From: Psilocybe azurescens
Lineage: Eukaryota; Basidiomycota; Agaricomycetes; Agaricales; Agrocybaceae
Assembly: GCA_023853785.1 (NCBI GenBank)
Contig: JAJIRX010000159.1
Coordinates: 153,363 to 217,362, forward strand
Length of the DNA stretch: 64,000 nt
Direction: 5' to 3'
Numbering within the stretch: position 1 is the first letter of the stretch; the number at the start of each line of letters is the position of its first letter. Below, in pieces: positions 23,551 to 33,699 of the stretch. The notes under the pieces were generated by a model, which saw nothing but the letters and a program-made list of their open reading frames with translations, was not told the origin of the DNA and made no database searches. Made by a program: the position numbers and the translations under genes.

Positions 23551-24300
23551 CGGCTTGTATACTGTCTTCTATGATGTTTGGGAAATGAAACATATGATTA
23601 CCACTGCTGTACTACTACTCACAAGAAAAACGTGCATGCTGTGAAGTAAGGGCCCAAACATATCCGATGTAGCCCAAACTCTGGGTATGAAGCTGATTTT
23701 GTGGGATGGCCTGAACACAGTCAGAGGACACTGCATCTGCTAGTGACTTCTCCACATGAAGAATTGAGAAATTCCAACAATGCGATAGGGATCAGCTGAA
23801 AGCACATCACGAGGATCTGCATGCGCAAATGGGGAAGTTTGTACACGGTTCAAGACAACATCCAGTTGTCCTTTCACACCTTACCCAAGCTAAATCCAGG
23901 TTATTATACTTGTAATAATATTTACCAAGTCGTTAGGTGCCCATTTACCTAGAGTTTTTTACCTTGATTAGACGATGTTGGTGACCCATGTTCTCTCTTT
24001 AATACTTACCTTATTTTGACCTTAGTAAATAAAAAACTTGAGCTACATGTTTTTTAGATACTCTTATAGATATTTCAAACATGGATCATTACATTTAAAT
24101 GTGTAAAAGATATCCTGCAGGTTGTGCGATACCTTGAATATGGGTCCAACACATTTACAAGGCACAGGTCACATGTTACTTTGTCAGACTATACAACCAA
24201 CTCAATTAAAAGTCACTTGCTGGACGCACACGCATTCCTAGTGAGATAATTATGACTAAGGACTTATTTTTACACTACCTAAGTGCTCTTAAATGTACCT
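23551..24300. other. No recognisable gene
   Basis: AT-rich intergenic DNA after the transporter. No open frame or repeat that I can support. Confidence 0.5.
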
Positions 24301-25144
24301 GTACACAATATACATCAACCAGAATAAGCATGCCCACACACCCCATCTTGCATGCCCCTGCCACAGCTTTTTCCCTTTGCCCTTATGAATCTCCATTATC
24401 GTCATAAATATTTCACTGCCAGGGCTGTCTGTCATGTGGCTCTGGAGTCTGGCTGGTATTGCTTTGTCTATTGTTTGTGTTTTATATGCACAGCTGTGCT
24501 TGCTGTTGGAGCTTGGGCTTGGTGGCTGGTGGGTACCTTTGCTGCAGCTTGCAAAGGTCTGTCTTGGGGCTTGGAACTCTGCCTGGTGGTGTTTTGTCTG
24601 TGTCTTGTCTAGTTAGCATTGCTTGTTTTCTAGTCTCTTGCTATGGTACTCTGCTTGGTGTCTCACTTTGGTCTGACAATTGGGATGATCAGTGCTGGAA
24701 CTTGACACTCTGACTGGAGGGGGCTTTTTGTCCAGTTCTTGTCTAGTTAGCTGTGCTGGCTATCTGTTTGCTGGCTATAGTGCCTGACTCTGAGTCTCAC
24801 TTGGGTCTACATTAGGCAAAAGGGGTTTGTCCTTAGAGCAACTTTGGTAATTCCAACTTACCCAGGACATATTTGGCTCTCTGTGCCACTATAAGTGGCT
24901 TTGTGTGTCTTTGCAAATATCTAAATTCCTCAAATCTCTCTGAGTGTCTTTGATAACATTTAAAGTATATTGAACATGCTTGTGCATTATAAATATTATG
25001 ATTTAATTACAGGCATATTGCTCTCAACTTTCTGAAATTTTTGGTATATAATAAGTGGTTTTAGCTTCAGAGCAAGTGCCAGAATATATTATTTGGTTTT
25101 GGAAACAAAGGTATATAGTCTATTAAATGTGCTAGATCACACAA

Positions 25145-25220
25145 GCAGTGATGTTGCAGTTGGTAGAGCATGTTATTTGTAAGGCTGTTTATTATAACTT
25201 CAGACTTGAGTTCATGTGCA
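25145..25220 (+). repeat. tRNA-like sequence (SINE head), diverged
   Basis: GTTGCAGTTGGTAGAGC has a box A layout, and CTTGAGTTCATG about 45 bases later is a weak box B. I could not fold a full cloverleaf, so this is better read as a decayed tRNA-derived repeat than as a tRNA gene. Confidence 0.4.
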
Positions 25221-25390
25221 TGAATACAGTCAACAGTGAAGTAATTAAGAACTTAATTATACTGATGTGAGTCAGATGCAAGTATAAGTCAAAGAAAGAA
25301 GCAATTACATGATAAGAATGTATAAAGAATTATAAAAAAAACAAAAGGAAACAAAATGAAAATGAAAAAGAGTGTCCATAACACTGTTGG

Positions 25391-25398
25391 TTCAATTC
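25391..25398. repeat. 8-bp target site duplication TTCAATTC (left of E1)
   Basis: Repeated exactly at 27876-27883. It is the core of a tRNA-type box B (GGTTCAATTCC), so E1 landed in a SINE promoter. Confidence 0.8.
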
Positions 25399-25749
25399 GA
25401 GGTCTTTACACAGCCCCCATTTTTTGGTCGGACTCCGGTCGGACTCCGTCGGACTTTCTATATTCAGAATGACAATTTTTCTGGTCTAGGACTGCTGAAA
25501 TTTTCCGGTGAGATTCCGGTGAGATTCCGGTGAAAGTCCGACCGGACTACAAGTCCAACGGACTGTCCGGGCGGACTGTCCACTGGAAATGACCGGACAG
25601 GACCAACGGAAGTCCAATGGAAGTCCATTGGAATCCCACCGGACATGACCATTGGAATTCCAGCGGACAAGTCCAACAGAATTCCAATGGAAGTCCAACG
25701 GATGTCCTTTTATTATAATTTATACTAGTATAGAAAAAAAGACACTAGC

Positions 25750-25820
25750 GAGAATTGAACTCGGGCATCGGAGAATGCCGGACGCAAGCAGGATAAACCA
25801 ACTGAGCCACAAAGGCTTAT
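25750..25820 (-). ncRNA. tRNA-like module inside E1
   Basis: Read on the minus strand: GCCTTTGTGGCTCAGTTGG with box A (25798-25809), then about 35 bases, then CGAGTTCAATTCTCG, a perfect T-arm-like hairpin containing box B (25750-25763). The spacing is tRNA-like, but a convincing anticodon arm and acceptor stem are missing. It is probably an internal RNA polymerase III promoter of tRNA origin, not a decoding tRNA. The same module, with the same upstream block GGACCGACGTGGCA, recurs inside the composite element at 29508-29685. Confidence 0.55.
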
Positions 25821-26129
25821 GAAAAATAATAAAATTAGTTAAATACATAGCGATGCCGCCGAAATTCTCGGCACTGCTCGGCACGGGACAAGCAACAACG
25901 CGCACGTGACATATTGATGCCACGTCGGTCCGTTGTTGATTCCGACCCCAACCCTTTTCCTTCCACCACCACCACCGCCTCGTCGGTCGGAGCCAGGCGA
26001 GAGCCAACCCGACGCTGACAGAGGACGAACGACCACGACGGCCACACCGACAAGGACGAGGACGACTGCGACAGCGACAACGAGGACGCGGACGAGGACC
26101 ACGACGAGGACCGCGAGGGACCGCGAGGA

Positions 26130-26930
26130 CGATGGCTAGGACGACGGCTAGGACCACAACCACGACGGTGAGGACCAAGACACCGGGCGTGGACCAGGAC
26201 GACGGCGTAGGACGGGCGGCGAGAGCAAGGACGACGGCGAGGGCGAGTACGGCAAGAGCAAGGACGACGGGCGAGGGGGTGAGTACGGGCGGGCGAAGAC
26301 GAGTACGGCGGCGAGGGCGAGTACAGCGGCGGGACGAGAACGACGGGCGGGGACGTAGGACGACAGCGAGGGCGAGTACAGCGGCGAGGGCGAGTACAAC
26401 AGCGGGGACGAGGACGACAGCGAGGGCGAGTACGGCGGCGAGGGCGAGCACGGGCGGCGAGGGCGAGTACAGCAGCGGGACGAGGACGACAGCGAGGGGC
26501 GTAGGACGACAGCGAGGGCGAGGACGACAGCGAGGGCGAGGACGACAGCGAGGGCGCAGTACGGCGGGCGGGGACGAGGACGATGGCGAGGGCGAGTACA
26601 GCGGCGAGTGCGAGTACAGCGGCAAGGGCGAGTACAGCGCGGGGACGAGTACAGCGGCGGGGACGAGAACGACGGCGGGGACGAGGACGACAGCGAGGGC
26701 GAGTACAGCAGCGAGGGCGAGTACAGCAGCGAGGGCGAGTACAGCAGCGGGACGAGGACGACAGCGAGGGCGAGTACAGCGGCGAGTACAGCGGCGAGGG
26801 CGAGTACAGCAGCGGGGACAAGGACGACGGCGAGGGCGAGGACGACAGCGAGGGCGTAGTACGGGCGGCGAGGGACGAGTACAGCAGCGGGACGAGGACG
26901 ACAGGACGACCACAACACGCGACGACAGCA
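26130..26930. repeat. Degenerate short tandem array, E1 core
   Basis: About 0.8 kb built from units such as GGCGAGTACAGC, GAGGACGACAGC and GAGGGCGAG in irregular order. It lacks stop codons in several frames, which yields open frames of up to 465 codons (25720-27117 minus, 26132-27220 plus). Their predicted products are Arg/Ala/Thr/Gly-rich or Pro/Ser/Val-rich repeats with no domain. Confidence 0.75.
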
Positions 26931-27875
26931 GCGACGCTGCACCACGACACGCACGGACAACAGCGACGTACCACGACACGTATGGACGACACCGACGACA
27001 ATACCGACGCGTACCACGGCAGGTACGGCCGACGACAACACCCGATGGCGACACCGACGCATACAACGACGGTACGGCTGACCACGACGTCGATAACGCA
27101 GACGACGACACCACCAATGTACCCCGCGCCCCCCTTTTTCCGCTTCTTTCTTTCTGTTTTTCTTTTTTGTTTCTTTTTATTATGTTTTTATTTTATTTTT
27201 ACCTGTATATAATCATGTAGTATATAGTTTTTAATATATTATATTACATTGTCACATAAATTTAAGCTAAGATTAAAGTATTCCAGTTGGAATCCAATTG
27301 GATTCCATTCCATGTGAATTTAAAGTTGGACTTAGTGAAATTCACAAAGTCAGATAATAATGTAGTATATAGTTTACAATATATTATATTACATTGTTAC
27401 ATGAATTAAAGATAAGATTGAAGTATTATTCTAGTGACCTAGCTTCCTTAATATGGCTCCCAAAGCTTCCAAGAACACTGCTACTGTCCCTAACTCCCCC
27501 TCCCAAGTCTGCAATTAAACCAGCGACAGTCCACTGGACATCCACTGGACATCCACTGGACATCCACTGGACTCCACTGGACAGAGCACTCTTGGATCTG
27601 GTCTAATTAAGTGCTGAGAGTCCAGTGGAAGTCCACTGGAAGTCCAACGGAAGTCCAATGGACTGGACAGTCCGGCCAGTCCGCCTGTTTTCTGTCTTGA
27701 AGTGACTTGACCGGACTTTGACCGAATTTGGCCGGACTCTGACTGGACTGGTACCGAATTTTGTCAAGTCCAATGGAATCCGTTGGACGTCCAATGGACT
27801 GTCCATTGGAATTGGCTGGGTCCGGTGAAAGTCCATTGGAGTCCAACGGAATATGGGGGCACTGTAAAGTACACG

Positions 27876-27960
27876 TTCAATTCCTGTTAAGTGCATTCTA
27901 TTATTTCTCATATATTACAAATATCATGTGACCTTAATATAGTTGACTCAGCATATTGGA
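27876..27960 (+). mobile_element. 3' part of SINE-like repeat interrupted by E1
   Basis: Begins with the second copy of the target duplication (27876-27883) and continues CTGTTAAGTGCATTCTATTA, then ATATCATGTGACC. It matches the reverse of 7596-7690. With the GTTGG at 25386-25390 it would rebuild one uninterrupted box B, so E1 inserted into an existing repeat copy. Confidence 0.65.
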
Positions 27961-28182
27961 CCTCTCAGTGCTTTTCAGAGAAGCTTTTCCTTTTTTATTA
28001 TTATTTAGATTGCTTTGGGTTGCTTTAGGAGGGCTTTGGGAAAAACTTAAGAGTCTTTGTGTCTTTGGAGCTTTTGGAGTTTCTTTAGGTCTAAACTCCA
28101 TTTTCCTGATGTAATGGTTCACTTTGCTGCCATTCATCAATCTGGGGAAGTTTTTGGCTGCACCTTGTCTGGATAGCTTCAC

Positions 28183-28190
28183 CTGCTTTT
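28183..28190. repeat. 8-bp target site duplication CTGCTTTT (left of E2)
   Basis: Repeated exactly at 31157-31164, directly outside terminus types GAGGTCTTTAC and CAGTACTTTAC. Confidence 0.8.
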
Positions 28191-31156
28191 GAGGTCTTTA
28201 CTATCCCCACATATTCCATATGGACTCCAGTGGATTCCAGTGGACTCTCTACCCAGCCAAACTGGCTGGCAGATTGTCTAGTTCACTGGACTGGACTGGA
28301 CTCTCACTGGACTCCTGCCAAATTTTCAGTTCAGTCTCAGTCCAGTGGATTATGAGTCCAGGTGGACTCCAGGTGGATTTTAAACAAGTCTACTTGAGTC
28401 CAACTGGAGTTCAATTAGAATCCATCTGGATTTCAGGTGGACTCCAATTAGAGTTTCAACTTTAACTTCAAATAGAATAGAATCCAGTTGGATTCCAACT
28501 AGAATATTTGAATCTTTCAATCTTAGTATAAATTCATATAAGTGCAATATAATATATTAATAATTATGTACTATTTTATTATCTACTTGCAAAGTCTATT
28601 GTAACGAAAAAAAAACAAAAACAAAAACATAACAAGCTAAAAAGGTGGGCAGGAGGGTATATACTTGGTTTAAATGAACAAGCAAAAATATAAATGTGAA
28701 AGAAAATGAGAGAACAAAAAATAAATAAAAAAGTGAAAAAATAAAAAAGGGTAGCAGAAGGGTGGTCATTTTGGTCATAGCCCCTGTGGTACGCATCAAT
28801 TGTGTCATTCATATGTGCCATTATTGTGGTCATTGTATGCATCTGCCATACACATCATTGTCTTTGTCTTTGTGGCCATCATGTCCATCGCATGCATCAT
28901 GGGTATTGTACATATGTGTTATCATCATCATTGTGGCCACTGTGGGTGTTGTGCATACATGCTGCCATTCACATTTTATGTGTTGTGGTACACATCCTGC
29001 ATGTTGTTATTGTTGTCTGTATGTGTTGTGCCCACCTTTGTATATATCATTATTGTACTGCATATGTCATGTGTGTCACAGTATGTGTGGTACATACACA
29101 TTGTCATACCTTACATGTACATTGTCAATCTATATCAAAAGGAGGGGGGGGAGGGTTGGTGGCAGCAGTGTGTGGGGTTTGCAACTTACCTGGTGTCATG
29201 GCCTTGTTCACATAGCCTTGTTTCCTGCTTGCATCACCTCCCCTCATTCCATCTTGTTCCCTCTCAGTCTGGTGTTGTTGTCATTGTATACAGAACCATT
29301 GTTATTGTTGTTGTACCATATACACATGTCTGGGGTCATTGTCATTGTACATGGACCCGACATCAGTTGGTGGTGCTATGATTCATGTCCAGTTGGATTG
29401 GCAAGTGCCTGGCTCTAACCAACAACAGCAAGGTGGTGGGGGCATGCATGACAGCAGCAGGGTGGTGGTGGTTGGAGGAAGAGGTGGGGTGGTTGGAGTA
29501 ACCAATGGACCGACATGGCAACCACAAGTTGTGCATGTGACATTGCTTAATATTTGCCAAGAGTTGCCAAAAATGATCCTGATTGGTATATATGCAATCA
29601 TCTTTCATATTCACAAAAACCTTTGTGGCTCAGTTGGTTTATCACCTATGTTTAGGCTTCACAGATGCTTCAGTTCAATTCCTGTTGGTGCATTTTCCTT
29701 TTCTGCATTACAATAAAAATATAAATAAAATCCAGGGACCTTCCTCCACCTGGAGTCTATTTGAATTCAACTCTGAAATTATGTATTAATACTGATATAC
29801 AAGATTTACAGGTTAAATCCACACAGAATATATATAGAGGATGTGGAACTCCAGATGAAGTTCCACATGGAGTGCCCATATAGCTCCACAATCTCTACAT
29901 TGGCCCACATGGAAGATGAGTGAATTTCAGCTGGACTCCATATGGAGTCTCCATCCCTAAATGGCAGAGGCACCTGCAAAAAAGGGGCACCAAACTCCAT
30001 GCTGGAGTTGGTGGACTCCATGTGGAATACCTGGTGAGTGTAAAGACCTTGCCAATTGGCATGACAGCCATCAAATGTACGCATGTGCTGTCACCCACTC
30101 TTTCTTTCCAACCACCATCATCCCCTCTTCACCCCCTTCTTTTCTTTCTTTTCCATTAGTCTTGCTGTTCTTGCCCTTGCCACTCTTGCCCTTGCTGCCA
30201 TCTCTCAACCACTGCCATCTCTCAACCACTGCCATCTCTCAACCACTGCCACCACCCTCGCCTTGCAACAGCCCCATCATCATTGCTTGCAAGGCAGATC
30301 AGATGGTCTCCACCTCACAGACATTCAATGAAGGGAAGAAAGAGAGCCTCAACCACCTGCCATCCCACCCATTCATTGCTAACACTCCCATGCAGGTGTC
30401 TGGCCCCCACATCAATGGCGCAAGCTATCTGTGAAGGTGACCACAACACCTTACCCGCCATTGACAGTGGTCCTGCTACTTGGTACCCTTATCCACCATC
30501 TCTGATGCCACCACATCACCCACTGCTTCCATCACCGCCATGTCACCTGCTGCCTCTGCATTGTCAATGCCCTCCATCACCACTATGTCACCTGCAGCCT
30601 CTGTCATTACCAGCTCCTGACCTGCCATCTCTGTCATTGCTAGCTCCCCTTGTCATTGCCATCTCCCTCCACCACTGCCACATCACTTCAGTCCTGGCTC
30701 CCCTTTGTTGTTGCCATCTCCTCTGTTGGCCGCACATCACCTGCCACCTCTGTTGCTGCCATGTGACCTGCTCCCTCCATTACTGACACCTCACCAACCT
30801 CTCTGTCTGCTCATGATGTCCTTTCTGCAGTTATATAGTTAATGTTTCACTACATATTAACTCTAGTTAGTATATAGCTTGTTGGATTAGGGTAAACAGA
30901 GTCCAGTGGAATCAACTGGATTTCATTTATTAAAATTTACTTATTTACTGTATTAAGTACACCAGAGTACAGTGGACTCTAGTGGACTCCAGTTATCTTA
31001 GTCTACATTCACTGTATAGTATAAGATCTACTGAAGTCTAGTGGATTCCACTTGACTCCACTGGACTCTGATGGACTCTGTTTACCTTTTTATACTCAGT
31101 ATATAGGCAAGTACAGTGGAGTCCATATGGACTGTGTGGGGGATGGTAAAGTACTG
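28191..31156. mobile_element. Composite TIR transposon E2 (nested, CpG-poor), 2966 bp
   Basis: The left end is GAGGTCTTTACTATCCCCAC and the right end, read inward, CAGTACTTTACCATCCCCCA, with CTGCTTTT duplicated outside. The right part (about 30050-31156) is the reverse of E3: both contain AGTAGATCTTATACTATACA or its complement. An internal terminus, AGTGTAAAGACCTTG (about 30033-30047), marks a second element of E1 type. Reversed, 28440-30046 follows E1 in order: terminus, sub-terminal palindromes, tRNA-like module, repeat core, AT-rich part. The left junction of the nested piece is not visible. CG dinucleotides are rare throughout. Long open frames at 28762-29418 and 30283-30786 are low-complexity His/Cys/Val- or Pro/Leu-rich, with no domain. 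Confidence 0.75.
29508..29690 (+). ncRNA. tRNA-like module inside E2 (decayed)
   Basis: GGACCGACATGGCA at 29508, then CTTTGTGGCTCAGTTGGTTT with box A (29626-29637), then CAGTTCAATTCCTG with box B (29671-29684). The order and spacing match 25750-25936 of E1 on the other strand. Only a three-base T-stem (CAG/CTG) remains. Confidence 0.5.
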
Positions 31157-31164
31157 CTGCTTTT
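31157..31164. repeat. 8-bp target site duplication CTGCTTTT (right of E2)
   Basis: Exact copy of 28183-28190, directly after GTAAAGTACTG. Confidence 0.8.
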
Positions 31165-32649
31165 ATAAGTACCTTGGCTGATGATTGGAATGATCAGTGT
31201 TGAGTCTTGGTATTCTGACTAGGGAAGTTCTTTGTATATGTATATCTTGGCTGGATAGCTGTACTCACTCTGTGGTCTCTAGCTAGTGGCTTCAACAGTT
31301 CTGTGAGCTAAAATATTGAAATAAAGCACATACTGGAAACATGGCTAGGTTTTTGCTCTCAGGTCTGGGATTGTATACTTGAGGTCTTATGGGTTAGGTT
31401 GGATCTTGCAAGACAGATTGACTTGGATTATCTCAGTTGCACATTCTTGTCTAGAGCACATTGGATGAAAATAAAAAGTGGCCTTTTTCTGGCTCTCAGT
31501 TAACTCTGGGGAAATTTAGGACTGCCAAGGTGTAGGCAGTAGCCCAGACCCTGTAGAATAGGTCTCACACTGTGACTAGATCTATATTACCTGATTTGTA
31601 TATGGAATTGAGTTTAGAATAAAGAACACAATCATTTTTGATCTATTCTGGGGCATATAGCATTATCTGGAAGAATATAGAAAACAAGAAACACTGAGTG
31701 TAGCAATATTTATTGAAGTATGGGTTGTTTACTCCTGCCTCCTCATCCTGGCTTTGTTTTTTATCCTCACCATCTAGTAATGGTCATAGACCTCACTGGC
31801 CAATCACATCATTCCAATGCAGAGTCAGGTGTTTTGATGCCATCACTGATTGACAAACACATGGAACTTCATAATGACATGTATATTTATTGGATCAACT
31901 CCACTCCCTGCTGCTGTGTGCTCTGGCAATGATCTAAGGCGGAATATTTGCACAGAATGTGGATGTAAACCTATATAACCTCATCTGCTGAGTGGAGCAC
32001 TTGGAGATCACTATGGACCAGATGATTATGTGGGCACCTGCAGGGGGAGAAAAAGAGCAAGTGCTGAATAAACTGACAAGGAAGATAATCAGCAGGCTGG
32101 ATCTCAGGATGAACCAGGACTTTCAGAACCTTGCAAGGAGCCAGTCTGACACTAAAGATCTGCTCAGTGAAGTGAAAACTGAAATTTACTCTATCTCAAC
32201 TACAACATTTGCAAGTCTTGATGGCTGCAGAAGGACTGTGGTTGTGTTCACCAAATGTGGAATTATGCTGATTGTCTATGGGAGAGTTATTCTAGCCCTA
32301 CACTATGTTATCTAAATTTTGGAATCACCAATAAAACATTTTGTCAGGATAGCATTTTAAGACTTGAAGTGCCTCTTACATGCAAACACCCCTTGCTGGC
32401 TGGGAGACCTAGTGAGAGTCCTCCTGGAATTCCATATCTCATTGAGTGTGCCATCAGAGACATAGTAAACAGGGCCAAAATAGAGAAAATCATCAAAAAT
32501 TTGAAGAGTCATGTGCAATTATACCACATTCCATAATTGAGAACTCAGAAAGGATTCTGCTACTCCAGGAATATCTGTGTGAAGGAGAAAAGCCCTCCTT
32601 GCACAATTGTAAAGTTCTGTGCATATCTGTGTCAGATTATGGTACTTGC
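31165..32649. repeat. CpG-poor repeat block with uncharacterised open frames
   Basis: 31170-31262 resembles 24660-24760. Two overlapping open frames in the right part (31992-32315, 107 codons, helical and charged; 32255-32536, 93 codons) have more ordinary amino-acid composition than their surroundings. They may be remains of a transposon-encoded protein, but I recognise no domain. The stretch lies between E2 and E3. Confidence 0.35.
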
Positions 32650-33694
32650 CAGTACTTTACCATCCCCCATCAATGGACTTCAGTAGATCTTATACTATAC
32701 AGTGAATATGACAACTGGAGTCCACTGGACTCTGGTAGACTTGATACAGTAAATAAGTTCAATCTTAATGTAAATTCAGGTGAGTGGAATACAATATATT
32801 AACAACTATATAATACATTATTATTCATTTGCAAGGTCCAAGACAAAAAGAAAAAAGAAAAAAAAAGGGGGGGGCAGGAGGATGGTAGTGTTGGCTGTTG
32901 CACCTGCTGTCCTTGCCCTTGCCCTTGATGTCTGTGCCCTCATCATTACTGTCTGTGTCCTCACTCTGGCCATCCTCACCCTGTGTCCTTTCTGTTGCCT
33001 TCTGCATCCTTGCCATCACTGTCCTCACCTTCTGCATCCTTGCCATTGCTGTCCTCATCCTCACTGTCACTGTCCTCATTCCCACTGTTGCTATCCATGT
33101 CCATGTTGTGGCCTTCCTTGCCATTGTTGGTGTTGTTGTCATCCATTGTTGTCCTTGTTATCGTGATTGCCTGCATCCATCCTTGTTGTTGTCTGTGTGA
33201 CTGTCACAATTGTCATGGACAGCAGACAGGGCAAAGACAGCAATGGCAATGGAAAAAAGAAGAGAAAAGGGGTGGAGAGGGGATGGTGGTGGTTGGCAAA
33301 AAGAGGTGACATGTACATTTGATTGTTGTCATGCTGATTGGCTGATGCTGGGCACATGTGTGTATCACATGCACCTGTGAAACTTTCAACCTGTGGACTG
33401 AACAAAATGCAAAAATGTATTTGTAGGGAGGCCTTGCTCCCAAACACATTTAACTATTGTTCCATTTAATTGTGTTTTCATGAAGTTAATTTCTATTGAA
33501 TGCAGTCTCTATTTTTCTGCAATTGATATTAATATTAATAACTAATGATTATACTTTGGATATTGTGTTAATTATTGCATCCAGTGGACTCCAGTGGAAT
33601 CCATTGGACTGTGCTAGTAAACATATTATTTGTTGTTGTTCAGTGAATATTTAAGCCCAAGTCCATATGGATTGTGTGGGGAAAGGAAATACCT
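32650..33694. mobile_element. TIR transposon E3 (CpG-poor), ~1.05 kb
   Basis: The left end CAGTACTTTACCATCCCCCA is nearly identical to the right end of E2 read inward. The right end is decayed (TGTGGGGAAAGGAAATACCTC, where E0 has TGTGGGGAGTGTAAAGACCTC). No matching 8-bp duplication is visible: GTACTTGC on the left, ACTTTAGG on the right. The right boundary is therefore inferred. The core (32880-33220) is CTGTCCTTGCC-like repeat, a CpG-depleted version of the type of array seen in E1. Confidence 0.6.
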
Positions 33695-33699
33695 CACTT

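Larger units (their letters stand above)
24300..25398. repeat. CpG-poor repeated DNA with tRNA-like sequences
   Basis: 24660-24760 resembles 31170-31262 (GGGATGATCAGTGCTGGA against GGAATGATCAGTGTTGAG, then TCTGACT and a TCTTG.CTRG block), so this is a dispersed repeat. 25009-25100 matches the SINE-like segment inside E0 (GCTTCAGAGCAAGTGCCAGA). The overlapping open frames at 24352-24713 are rich in Leu, Cys and Trp in all frames and look like translated low-complexity repeat. CG dinucleotides are visibly rare. The block ends at TTCAATTC, where element E1 is inserted. Confidence 0.55.
25399..27875. mobile_element. TIR DNA transposon E1 (non-autonomous, CpG-rich), 2477 bp
   Basis: The left end reads GAGGTCTTTACACAGCCCCC. 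The right end, read inward, is CGTGTACTTTACAGTGCCCC followed by ATATTCCGTTGGACTCC. The termini match those of E0, with the two end types in the opposite order. An exact TTCAATTC duplication flanks the element. Sub-terminal regions (25430-25705 and 27525-27850) are dense with GTCCAATGGA, TCCGGTGA and TCCACTGGA units. Inside are a minus-strand tRNA-like module (25750-25815), a CpG-rich direct-repeat core (26130-26930) and an AT-rich stretch (27180-27450). No transposase was recognised. Very long open frames on both strands of the core are a by-product of its repeat composition. Confidence 0.85.

Noticed and set aside
24352..24713. Leu/Trp/Cys-rich open frames as a small membrane protein gene
   Set aside because: All three frames look alike. 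The region is CpG-poor repeat DNA with a relative at 31.2 kb.
25720..27220. Very long open frames (up to 465 codons) on both strands of E1
   Set aside because: They arise from stop-poor repeat units. The products are repetitive in every frame, have no domain, and overlap each other on opposite strands.
29615..29690. Functional tRNA gene
   Set aside because: Box A and box B are present but the anticodon and acceptor stems do not form, and the sequence is repeated inside a transposon.
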